Below, piece after piece: positions 34,786 through 45,100 of a stretch of DNA of 64,000 nt. Position 1 is the first letter of the stretch; the number at the start of each line of letters is the position of its first letter. The translations under genes and the position numbers were made by a program. Source of the stretch: Tyto alba. Taxonomy: Eukaryota; Chordata; Aves; Strigiformes; Tytonidae. The DNA lies in contig NW_024881283.1 in assembly GCF_018691265.1 (NCBI RefSeq), positions 4,995,731 to 5,059,730 on the forward strand, written 5' to 3'. Under the pieces are notes generated by a model. The model did not search any database. It was given only the letters and a program-made list of their open reading frames with translations, and was not told where the DNA came from.

Positions 34786-37498
34786 AAATGAAATCCCTGT
34801 AAATTTTCACTGCACTGCAGATGATGGCTGGATGGGACTTTGTGGTTGTGAAGATGGGAGGTTTGGGCTACACTCCCTTGGGGTGCGCAGTGCAGGGACT
34901 GCGACCCAAAATGCCAACCTGCTTTTACTTCAGGGTAGGGAGCAGAGCCCCTGTGCCCCAAAATCCCAATTTTAGAGATGTCAGCCTCAAAGATCATCCT
35001 TGTTTTGGTTCTTTTGCTTGGAGAAGATAGTCCTGTTGAATGTCTTGGATGATGATGCTGAAAGGCAGACAGTGTAGTGTGTGTGTATGTACCCAGTTCT
35101 TGGGTCCATCCCTGCTCTGGAGGATGAGGATGCTTTGAAGGGGGGACCACATGTCCGAAGAAGGCTGGTGCCAACCTGGCTCTAAGAGCCACTTTCTCTG
35201 ACCTGCTCAAAGGGGAGTTTCAACTCATGGGTTTTATGGTTTGGGGTTTTTTTGGTCCTGTTGAAACTACACAAAGGCCCTAGCTGTTGGGGAGTGGCAG
35301 AAATCAAGCCTCTTCTTCATGATTTAATGAGTTAGGCACCACAAGTATCAAGGCCACCCAAAATCACCATCTTTTGGAAAAACACGGACCTAATCTTTTG
35401 AGTTTGCATTAAAAAAAACCCTCCCAACTTAATCTTTTTAAATTCTGCTTTTCTTAGCTGCTTCCCTAATCTTCTTCATTCCATTTTTTTTCCCATTTAA
35501 TAGCCTGAAGTTCTATAATACAATTTTTTTATTCACTCAAGCTTAACCTCAGTTCGCTCAGCTGGTGTTAAGTTGTAATCCCGGCACTTAAATCTGTTAC
35601 AGTTTCAGAAGTAAGGAAGGCTGGAAGTGGGAGGGTGAGAGGAGGCTGGGCAGCACTTTCTCTTGCAGTAATTAAAATTACAAGATGATCACATGCAAAA
35701 AAAAAGGTGAAGGCAATTAAACTAATAATCAGAATTGACCAAAGTCTTGATTCATTGTAAATCTGCTGCTTCCACATGTTTGCTGTATTGTGCTCTGCTT
35801 GGAGAGGGGATGTGAGCTCAAGGAGACTGTCTTTTGGGCTTGGAGCCTACCCTCTTCTTGTGCTAAATCATGACAGAGCCTTTCCTGTCACCTCAGCTCC
35901 CCAGGAGCACCAGGTTAGTTGTTGGAGTTGATGCTTGGAAGAAAAGCCGCCTTGTCTTGCTGGGGGATGGCTGAGCTTGTGCCTCCCTTGTAGGGTACGG
36001 GATGGTGGGATGGAGCTGAAGGTGGGATGTGCTTTTTTGGGAAAGCCCAGTTCCCCCCAAAACTGCAAATACCACCAGCTCTCTATTACCAGAGCAGTGG
36101 GGATGGGTAAAACTCCAGTGAAACTCTGATGAAAGATGCTGCCAGGGTCCGTATGGGGGTTGTGGTGGCGGTGGGCTGCAGCGTGGCCATCGCTGAGGTT
36201 GTGCCTGGCCCCACGGGAATGCAGGGCCTGCTGCTCCCTCCCACAGGCGCTTTGCACGGGCATGCGAGTCTCACCGCGCTCTGGGGCCTTTGAGGGATTC
36301 CTGGTGAGAAGACGGATGGGGAAGAGTTGACATAGCACAGGGGGGAGGAATGAAAGCATCTTTTCTCAGCTGTTGATTTGGCCACAGAGCAAGTTTTTAG
36401 GAAAATTAACTCCTCCCGCATCATCCCCTCCCAAAGCCTGACAGATTTGACATCATCCCCCTCTCCATAAATTCAGCTCCTTCCACAGCCTGTGCGTATC
36501 CCTTGTAGTGATATCATCCATGAATGGCTGCAGTCTCCCAGCTGGGGCAGTGCCCAGATGTGCTCATCCTTCCAGCTGTTCAGCCCTTTCCCACTTCTTT
36601 TCTGCATGCTTGTGTGTGTGTGATACACCGGAGCTGATGGAAGACTCTTTGCTATGCTAGTTTTGTAATTTTAGAAGAGCTGAAATTGCAAGGTGTGGAA
36701 GATGGCATCGGCTCCTCTCCCAGCTGTGTTGCTTTTCAGTCTCTCTCAGTGCTGTGATCTGGAGGAAAATGATAAAGTAATCAGTGACTCCTGGGCCACA
36801 TAAACAAGGAAGAGGCAGGAGTGGGTCCCAGGGAAGGAAGGACCAGAAAACGTGCGTGAGGGCCCAAAATGAGGGGCTGGAAGCAGGAGGATGGGAAGGG
36901 CAAGGGATGGAGGTGGCTCTGGCAGGACGTAGCCTCAGGCAGGTTTTGTAGGGTTGGGAGTGAGCTGCCACTTTCCTCCAAAAATCTCATTGATTTTGGA
37001 CCTTTCAAAAATAAGCAGCAGGATCCTGTGCCGGGGGGGATCCCACTGCAGGGAAGGTGATGGTGCTGGGCTGGATGTGTGCTGTGGCGTGGTGGTTTGG
37101 CTCTAAATTTCCCATTCCCTCCCAGTTTTGCCTGGTGGGTGCCTAAGATCCCTGGGAGGGAGCTGCTTTGCTCCATGGAAGCCTTGACCCCTGCTCCCCA
37201 GACTCATAATTCAGAGCTATCCAACCCCTGCCATGAGTCACCAGCACAGAGGCTTTAATAGGAACAAAACCATTAGCTTAAAACAAGAATGGATTTTTTA
37301 AATTATTTTTTGCCCGTTCCAACCACCCATTTTATGATTATAAGCATTTCTGGGCTTGGAGGTTTTCTCTGAGGCTCCTTAAGTGACATTGAGTTTTCAA
37401 CACTAAAAGGTTTATTAGAATAACTGGCATCTCACCGGGCGGCTCGCCAGCTGCTCGGCCGGGCTGGAGCCTGCGGCGCCAGGGATGGGTGTGTCGTG

Positions 37499-37563
37499 CG
37501 TGTATGTATGTATATATATGTGTATGTAATTAATATATATGTATATATGTATATACGTGTGTG
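37499..37563 (+). repeat. TATG/TATA-rich microsatellite
   Basis: Alternating TATG and TATA units with GTGTG at the end. It contains three TGTATATA matches to the Pumilio consensus that are a by-product of the repeat unless the site is transcribed. Confidence 0.93.
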
Positions 37564-38364
37564 AGCAAAGCGCACACGCGTGCACAGGTTCAGTGTAAAC
37601 TCTGCACCTAATGAAGAGGGGGGGGGGGTTTATCAGCCAGCATCGTGTGCTGGGCTCTGCACCCTTCAGGCCCTGAGCTCTGCCGTGGGCTGCAGGATTT
37701 GGCCCCGCGCTGCCGGCTCCCTCCTGCCCTCCCGCTCCTGGCATAGCAAGGGCCTGATCCTGGCCGCCTCGGCGCTGGGCCGGGTCTGCCAGGGTTGGGG
37801 ATAAGGAGCCTTTTGCCGACGGCCACATTCCCAGCTGGAGCAGAGCCCGGGATTCTGGCCAGGCAGCCAAAGCCCCGCCGAGGCTCCGTGTTTGCTCTGG
37901 TTTGTCCCACGTACCTTGTGCCTGCAGCTCCGCAGACACAGCCACACCCGGCCTCTATAGAGAAGTCAGTCTGGAGTGTACAAACTCTTTTTCCTTTTTT
38001 TTTTTTTTTTTTAATTTTTTTTTTTTTAACTATTATTTTTGGGGAAAAAAAGTCACCCTAGGAGACACCCATGTGATGCCCAGGTGTTTTGTTTTTCAAC
38101 CCACGTTCCAGACAGCTCATCCACCGCATCTCCAAAGACCTCAAGGGTACCAGTGACTTTATGTGCATAAACTACCCCTGTTCTGGGTCCCCCTGGTCTA
38201 AGTCATAAAAGTACAGCTGACAATCAAACCTGACAGAACTGCTGACTTCAGAAAAATATATATCCATTGCAGTTTGATAGAACTACTTTTTAAAATCACA
38301 TGCTTATCTCTCACTAACACTCATCACCATGTCTCCAGGATAAATTGCCACCCATTGGTTCTTC

Positions 38365-38693
38365 TGTAAATAAACATAAAACATTCTTGTATAAATTAAA
38401 GAAAAAAAAAAAAGAAAAACAAACAAAAAAACTTCATTGATATACGTCCAAAAAATATCCCTTTCCAGAAGATTTAAATAATTCAAAGAAAAAGAAAAGC
38501 CCAACAAGTGAGCCCCACTTCACTTTTTCTTTGGAGCTGATTTAAATTCCCAATAGGAAAATGAAAAATCTTTAACAATAGAAGAAACTACAAGTGTTTT
38601 ACCTTTCAGTGAATATGGGAGGGAAAAAAAATGCATGTAAATATTTTTAATAGGAAACATATCTTAAACAGAACTTTTTTTTGTATGTACATA
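38365..38693 (+). promoter_or_regulatory. Cluster of three Pumilio response elements (TGTANATA) in distal 3' UTR
   Basis: Exact matches to the PUM1/PUM2 consensus TGTANATA occur at 38365-38372 (TGTAAATA), 38636-38643 (TGTAAATA) and 38686-38693 (TGTACATA), within 330 bases of the distal end. Pumilio proteins bind such elements in mRNA and usually promote deadenylation. Three TGTATATA copies at 37509, 37540 and 37548 sit inside a microsatellite and may be chance. Function requires this DNA to be part of the SDC3 transcript. Confidence 0.45.
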
Positions 38694-38928
38694 ACTCTTC
38701 TAGAGTTTAGTACTTAAATTGCTTCATAGTGTCTGTTAAAAAAACACAAATAAAATAAAATAAAATGTTTGTTAATTGTTTTTGTTCTTACTCAATGGCC
38801 AAAACTTTAAAAATAATAAAAAAGACTATAAAAATAATCTTTGCCAATGGATCTAGCACTGTAATGGTACTGTCTATTTTTTTTAATTATTTCTGTGCTG
38901 TGCCCATTTATAAAAGGAGAAAAAAAAA

Positions 38929-38934
38929 AATAAA
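38929..38934 (+). terminator. Candidate distal SDC3 polyadenylation signal AATAAA
   Basis: AATAAA follows an A-run at the end of an ~800-base AT-rich block. Expected cleavage is about 38945-38955 (context GTCATTTAAACATTGTCTG). A GT-rich element (TTTTTGTGCCGGTGTGTGA) begins about 45 bases further on. The abrupt change from AT-rich to GC-rich sequence right after it supports a transcript end. Confidence 0.6.
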
Positions 38935-39092
38935 GTCATTTAAACATTGTCTGCCCAGGGCTTCGCCTGCTTTTTGCTGCGGACTGCCTGTCCCCGGGTT
39001 TTTGTGCCGGTGTGTGATGAAGGTGAAGGGAGAAGATGTTACTTAATCTCAGGGCTCGATACCATCAGGCGAGGGCTGGTGGTTAATTAATG

Positions 39093-39106
39093 GTTTCCAT
39101 GGCAAC
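39093..39106 (+). promoter_or_regulatory. RFX X-box palindrome GTTTCCATGGCAAC
   Basis: GTTTCCATGGCAAC is an exact full X-box (GTNRCC-N-RGYAAC type), the binding site of RFX factors that control ciliary and neural genes. It lies at the upstream edge of the CpG-rich segment. Confidence 0.5.
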
Positions 39107-39720
39107 TCTGCAGAGATGCTGAGGAGCCGGCAGCGGTGTGGACCACCCCCAGCGCAGCCCAATTGCTCCTGTGCTGGACCAGAGGGGAGATTTGGAGGTG
39201 GCAGCGGGCGGGGGGGGGGGGGTGCTGCAGGTGTGTCTAACAGCACGGAGAGCCACGGAGCATTTCGGCTGAGCCGCTGCGTCCCCACACCCCGCGAGGG
39301 TCACCAGCGAGCTGGGGAAGATGCCGAAGCCGTAGGAGCCCTCCCGGCGCCGGGCGGGAGGTGGGAGCAGCCTGGGCTGTTGGCCCGGGGGTCCCGCTCT
39401 CGCGGCTCTCCTTTCCAAAGCGATTCCTGGAAGCGAACGTGGTGAGAGGTTTGGCAGCGATGCTGCTGGCCTCCGCCAGCAGACGCTTGGATGTATTCAC
39501 CCGGCTCCTGCGCTGCAGAGCCCAAACCTCCGCGGACGCATCCCGACTCGCAGCAGAAGGCAGGGTTTGCACGGCCCCGTGCTGCCTCGAGTGAGCCGTG
39601 GCCAAGGGCAAACGCCAAGCCCCGGGAGGTTCCAGCAGCATTTCCCCAGCCCCACGGGCTGGACGTGCTCCACGTTGCGTGCCAGCAAATCTGCACCCAG
39701 CCCTAGTGATGTCGGACCGC
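39100..39720. promoter_or_regulatory. CpG-island-like segment, possible promoter
   Basis: I count about 40 CpG dinucleotides in 39121-39600 in a strongly GC-rich context. This is far denser than the flanks and starts only ~150 bases after the distal SDC3 poly(A) site. A G14 run lies at 39209-39222, and an exact RFX X-box at 39093-39106 is at its edge. Vertebrate CpG islands usually mark promoters. No coding exon is recognised, so the transcript, if any, is unknown and its direction is open. Confidence 0.5.
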
Positions 39721-41569
39721 TGGCATGAATTTCAGGGAACATGACTTGCCTTGGATTTGGGGCATGTTTTTTGAAGTGTTGCTGGTTTTTATTACCAGTT
39801 TGGACCCTGCTTCTGTTATAAATCTCTGGCTGAAGTTTTTCACGCTCCATCTCTAAGTGCTTCATCCACTAAAAAATGGTTAAACTGCTGCTCCATATAA
39901 CCCAACACCCAGCCCTTAGCAAGGGTCACAGTCTGCTACGCTGGACAAACCCTGTCCTTCCTCTGAGGCCAGGCAGCTCAGAAGTACCTTGCTGGGTAGT
40001 GGTAGCAGATGGAGCCCCAAAACATCTCCCTTTTTATCCCAACCGCCGGCTCTCAGGTCTGGGCACGTCCCGATTGCCCCCAGCCCCTGTGCTCCCCCAG
40101 GACGGCTCCCCACAGCAGCTCTCCCTGCCTACAGAAGCATCTCAGTTTTACCAGGGCCACCCATTCAGGTTTTCAAGTTTGTCCCAGCCCCAGCAATAAT
40201 GATTTCACTGTGCTGGCGGTCAGACTACCCGTACGCTTGGCAGCAGCCACAGCCAGCTGCCGTTACAAGTGAAGTGAATAACTGCTTGCAGTGAGGTGTT
40301 GGTATTCAGGCTGAAGGCTTGAAACAGCCTCTAATTATATCCCCATCCCCATTTCTTGTATATTTTTCTTTCCCCCAATGGCTGTTATGGGAATGTTCCC
40401 TTCCCACAGCACCATTGCAGACCCCCAGGAGTTGGTAGGATAACCCCAAATAGTCCAAGTGGGGTTTTTTCGCAGTAAAAGGGGCTCCCTGTGACTCACG
40501 CATTATAAATCTCTGTGACATGAGCAGAGCGTCCAAAAATAACACTGTAATTGAGATTTCACCTTGCAAATTAACAGGCCAAAGGCACTAACGTCCCCTT
40601 GGTTCAAAGGGCTTTTAAGCAATTGCACGAGAACAGCCATGACACACACCTGAGTGCTGAGCAACTCCTGCAGATACAGCTGGGAAGGATCTTCAGATAC
40701 CAACCTTGAGCTGAAAAGAGCATGGAGGGAAACAAGATCGTCACCCCTGTCCTGGGTAAACTGTTCCCAAAGCCTTTAAGGCCAACAGTTGGAACAACAA
40801 TTGTGCCTATGCCCTAAAAAGCTGCATTGCAAAACATGCCCACTTTAGGGGTCAAACTAGGACTCCAGCTTAACCTAAGATTGGGGAGGGGATATCCAGG
40901 CTTATACGCAATGCCACTGCTCCTTGAAATCAGGATATGAGGGAATAACCCTAAAGCAATAGCAACCACCACCTGAGCTGAACTACATTTCCTTCTAATC
41001 AGCTTTAGATTTCTAAAAAGACTGAAATTACTTGTATTAGTACTAATGGGTTTCAGATGGAGTGGGGAAAACACTCTGTTCAGCCTCCAAAAGAAAGGAT
41101 TAAACAGCAGCAAACCAAAGGGTTAACAATTGGTTTGACCTTTTAGGCTCTTTGATAAAATGGGCTTTCACAATTGGCTTGGCAATCGTGAGGAATTGAA
41201 GGATCAAGGCTAATTTATCCCAGATAAATGCAATGAGTGGTTTAGAGAGGATGGAGCTGGAACAGCTCTCCATGCCTGTCCCTGTGCTCAGGGGATGCAC
41301 GGTGAAGCAGAAAGGCAGCAAGGTCAAACCTGATGCCAAGGTGCACGGGTTGCAGGTCTCAGCCTTGAGGTCTCATCAAGGCTTCACAGAGAAGAGCAGG
41401 TACAGGTGAGAAGCCAAATCAGGAGCTCAGGAATGAACAAGCTGTTCAGAAATAGAAGTTCGAAATATACTTGTATGCAATAAACATCTTAAAAACCTGG
41501 CTGAGCCATCTGGAAGCATCAGTATCCATTGAAAACCTGTGAAAGAACCTCCAAAAAGTGGGAAAAGAA

Positions 41570-42108
41570 GAACCAGGGTGATTTAAACTTCTTAGTTTAC
41601 TTTATAAACTAGAAAATATTGGATGAAATAGTCACAATAGTAAGCACCCTGAAGATGACAAGGACATCAGTCTTGATGGACTTGTCAAGAACTGATGTGT
41701 CAAATCAATCTAATGGCCTTTTGCGACCAGGAACCTTGCTCTGTGCACAGACAAGGACCTGTCTGTGTCAAACATGGTCAGGGCAGTGAAGTTTTGTCAC
41801 TGTCTCACAGGGGACCCTCATCTACATGTAGTTATTGTAGGAAGGGTGAAAAACCTGTTTGTAAGGTACCTGGGGAGTGGTTATTAGCAGTTCACTGTCA
41901 AAATGGACAGATGGATTGAGTGGGCATCCAGACAGGGTCTCTCCTGGGGCAGGTTTATTCAATATTTTCATTAACAGTTGAATGATGCCATAACATGGAT
42001 GATTATTAAATCTGCAGACAATACCTTGCTGGAAGGGACAGTGAGTACATCAGAGGACAGGGCTAGAATTCCAAATGATCTTAATAAATTGGAAAGGTAT
42101 CATTAAAA
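41570..42108 (+). mobile_element. Decayed CR1/L3-type LINE fragment (reverse transcriptase part of ORF2)
   Basis: The DNA matches the well-known CR1-superfamily pattern in order. It has a GGACTTGTCAAGAACTGATG block, then TGTCAAATCAATCTAATGGC, then GTTCACTGTCAAAATGG, GGTCTCTCCTGGGGCAGG, TTCAATATTTTCATTAACAG (the LFNIFIN motif of the polymerase), TCTGCAGACAATACC (the F/I-ADDT motif) and finally ATTCCAAATGATCTTAATAA. It is interrupted by stop codons and frame changes, so it is a dead relic on the + strand. The C-terminal and 3' end are missing; a poly(A)-like run at 42105-42120 follows. Confidence 0.75.
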
Positions 42109-45100
42109 AAAAAAAAAAAAATCATGTCTATGATCAGTGGAGAGGTCAGTACCACCAGAGGATAATTCACCACGGTCTATCCATGTATCTAACACAGAAA
42201 CCTCAAGAAAGCAATTTTTCCTGCTTATTTCTTTGCTGAACATAGCAGGGGCCGAGAGATTTTCTTCAAAGCATTTAATGCATGCTAAAATTTGGGAGAT
42301 AGCATTGATTGAGATGCAAATGAAGGTACTGTGCTTCTCTCTGATACAAAGCCAGCAAAATCACAGCAGACCACCATAGTGTGGCTCCACATGCCATGTC
42401 CATGCCAAGGCAGGACCTGCAGATGAGTGCTGTCCTCCATGAACCACCAGCCCAGAGATGTCCCAGCTGTCCTTGCCCATGACCCCAGGATGTGTCTGCT
42501 TCAAGGACATTGCTGTTATCCAGCTCAGGGAGACCCCCATTTGGCATCCACCACCCAAAGCTGCCCCACTGATGGTTCTTGTTTTCTGATGTGCCTCAAG
42601 CCTGAAAATAAGTTCAAGGTTCCTGAGGACCCCTCACCAGGACACCAAGTCATTGGGCCATCTTGCTTTCTTACATGGATATAGCCAAGGCAACAGTGGT
42701 ACAGAGGGGATATTTTTTACAGCCACAACAGATACATTACCATATCTGAATCATGGCACACCTGCATAAACTCTCATGCTGGTTCAGCTGGATTCGGCTT
42801 TTTGTTGCCCGTGCCTGCCGTGGAGATGTGCTTCTCTAAGGCAGCATTTCAAAGGCATGATGGAGTCAGACACCAGGTTCCAGGGACATTGGCAGCACAG
42901 GATGTCATGTATGAATGCCCTGGCAGACCCCAGAGCCTGAGAAGGCCCCCCTGGTTGCCCAAATTCTATAGGATATTTGGGTGCAATGGAAGGGTGTTGC
43001 CAGGGGCTTGCATGCTGGATGGGGACCTCCTACATGGGCCGTTGGGGCATGCTGGAAGGGAAGCAGGGCAAGGAAGGATATGTACTGCTGCCTGGGATTT
43101 GTCAAGGCCATAAATCCACCTAAACATCCAGGTAGTGAAGAATGAGGTCAGGCTCAAATGCTTCCATGGTTTTACCCCCGCTCCCAGACTTCAGATCGCA
43201 CCACTCCAGCGCCGGCTGCATTTCAGCCGTGATAGAGCCACCCCCTGTTAGTCCTCAGAGGGTTACAAATCCTTTCTGAGCTTTTCTGCATACTCCAAAT
43301 AAACAGTATTTACCAACTGCTACTGACTAATGCTGACTTACTGCTCCCAGGGCAGCTTTGCTGAAGGCATCCCTCATCCCAGACAGCAGGGAGCTACTGC
43401 TTGGCTCCCACCTCGGTACACAGACATGGTGGGTCATCTCCCGCCTCCCTCTCCCCCAGCTCCCTGGTAGGCCTGATTCTGTATGCACAAAGTCCTATTT
43501 CTGAGTCCTCTGCATTGCTGTAAGTAAATAACCCCCACATCCTCGTTCCTACTTTTTCCCAGTTCTTCTGAGGTCCCTCCAGCCCAGCTCACCTCTGGGG
43601 CTCAACAAATCCCCCTCACCCAAGTGTTGTCCCTGTGTTTCCCCCCACCTTTTGTAGCTCCTGGACTCTTTCCCCTGCTTTCCAAGGACAGGAAGTCCTT
43701 AAAAAAAAAAAATGAAATCCCAGTAGAGAACAGCCGGATAAAACTCCTTGTCCTGGTCTGCAAGACAGGACTGCCTGATGGGAGTGATGGATATCTGGGC
43801 ACAGCGGACGCCAGTGGCTCCAGAATGCCGCCTTGGAGTATTTTTGGTCTATTGTACAGGATTTGAGGCAAAGAGCAGCCTATTCCTGTTCTGAGTGACA
43901 ACATTTCCTGAGCATCAGCAGATATTAATAGTAGCTAATACAGCAGTCAAATATTTCCCATTATTTACCTGCTTCAAGACAATTGGCATCTGTGCAGATA
44001 AACATACCTTTGGGATTTGCACGTCCCTCACCTACTCCCAGCCCTGCTCAGATGTATTTCCTCCCCTTTGCAAACCAAGTGCTGTTTTTCCGGAGGCTGC
44101 ATCCATCCCTGTGATGGGGGGACAGGACAGTTTGCCATGTGTCCTATATCTGAGAGGACAGAGCATTCCCTGGTGGGATATATCCTCCTATAGAAAGGTT
44201 CAGAAAAAATCAGCATTTTTCCAGGACTGCTGGAGCCTGGACATTTGGTGCCTGGATTTGCATTCAATGAGAAATTCTGCTGGTTGACAATCTGTGTTCA
44301 ATCTAATGAGGAACAATGACAATTAAAAATAATAGGGACCCTGTGCTACTGCCTGTAACAGAACAATAATAATAAAGACTACATCAGTTTAAGTGTTCCA
44401 TTTAGATAAAAACCAAACATTCCAATCTGATTCTGCCTTTCTCATTATTTTTTTGTAATCCTCTCTCATCAACACTAAGTCATTGGACATGGAGAATTGG
44501 AACAGTTGGTTCTGATAACACTCAGACCAAATTTCATCCTTGTCAGTGACTTCAGGAGAAAAACACAAGCAGCCCCACTCCTCCCACCACGGACAGTGTT
44601 TCCTAATATGGCCATGGGATTTATCTCTGGACTTAGCCCACTGAGTTGCAGGAAGCCTTTTCATCTCCCATAATTTGAGTTTTGGGGAAAGGATTGTGTC
44701 GGAGGTTGAAGTCATCATCATCCTCCTCTTACAGCATAGGTTGGGGGAGCTCTCCTGCAGGTCTGGTATAAGTAAACTTACCTGGCAAGAGGAACCGCTA
44801 GAGCAATTCTGCTTGCATCCTGCCACCAAAATCACTAGCATTCTGTTTAAAAAACAAAGCTGCAGAAGATTGTAAATACTTGAGAAGACAGCTAGTTGGA
44901 TCCCATAACCATCACCCAGCTGGATCACTTCTCCTAATGCAACCTTCATCCTTTAAATATCAGGACAGGAGCTCATTTAACAAATGTGAAAGGTGACCTT
45001 TATATGCAAATGATCCATACAGCTGCAAATCATTGCATTAAACAGTTTGCAGGATATTTGCCACATAGGGTAGGATATTTCTTATAAGCAATGTTGTTGT

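Larger units (their letters stand above)
28715..38950 (+). other. SDC3: SDC3 (syndecan-3) transcription unit, exons 2-5 plus 3' UTR; exon 1 not in window
   Basis: Syndecan-3 is a type I membrane heparan-sulfate proteoglycan, prominent in nervous system and limb cartilage, that binds growth factors and matrix ligands through its glycan chains. Four exons with GT-AG borders join in frame (118+614+271+167 nt = 390 codons including the stop). The product has the family order: acidic N-terminal GAG-attachment region, long Thr/Ser/Pro mucin-like spacer, membrane-proximal GAG site, transmembrane helix, and cytoplasmic tail ending EFYA. The long mucin-like spacer and the mature start AQRWR identify syndecan-3 rather than syndecan-1, -2 or -4. 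The signal-peptide exon is missing from this window, so the gene is 5'-partial here. The end at 38950 assumes use of the distal poly(A) site. A shorter transcript ending near 33870 is equally visible in the sequence. Confidence 0.93.
32909..38950 (+). other. SDC3: SDC3 3' UTR (maximal extent, to distal poly(A) site)
   Basis: No long open frame continues after the SDC3 stop. The first ~950 bases carry a CT-repeat and end at a candidate proximal poly(A) signal. The stretch to 38950 has no gene on either strand. It holds poly(A), AT/GT and TATG microsatellites, then a markedly AT-rich terminal 800 bases ending in AATAAA with a GT-rich downstream element, typical of a mature vertebrate 3' UTR end. 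Mammalian SDC3 mRNAs also have multi-kilobase 3' UTRs. With the distal site, UTR plus visible coding sequence come to about 7.2 kb before exon 1 is added. Whether 33870-38950 is really transcribed with SDC3 is an inference. Confidence 0.6.
38951..41569. other. Intergenic sequence downstream of SDC3 (CpG-rich then mixed)
   Basis: Apart from the CpG-rich segment and X-box listed separately, no exon, RNA gene or repeat was recognised. GC content falls from about 40 kb onward. Confidence 0.5.

Noticed and set aside
37619..39222. G-runs at 37619 and 39209 as G-quadruplex sites
   Set aside because: They are single homopolymer runs, prone to sequencing error, without four spaced G-tracts. Not called as separate features.
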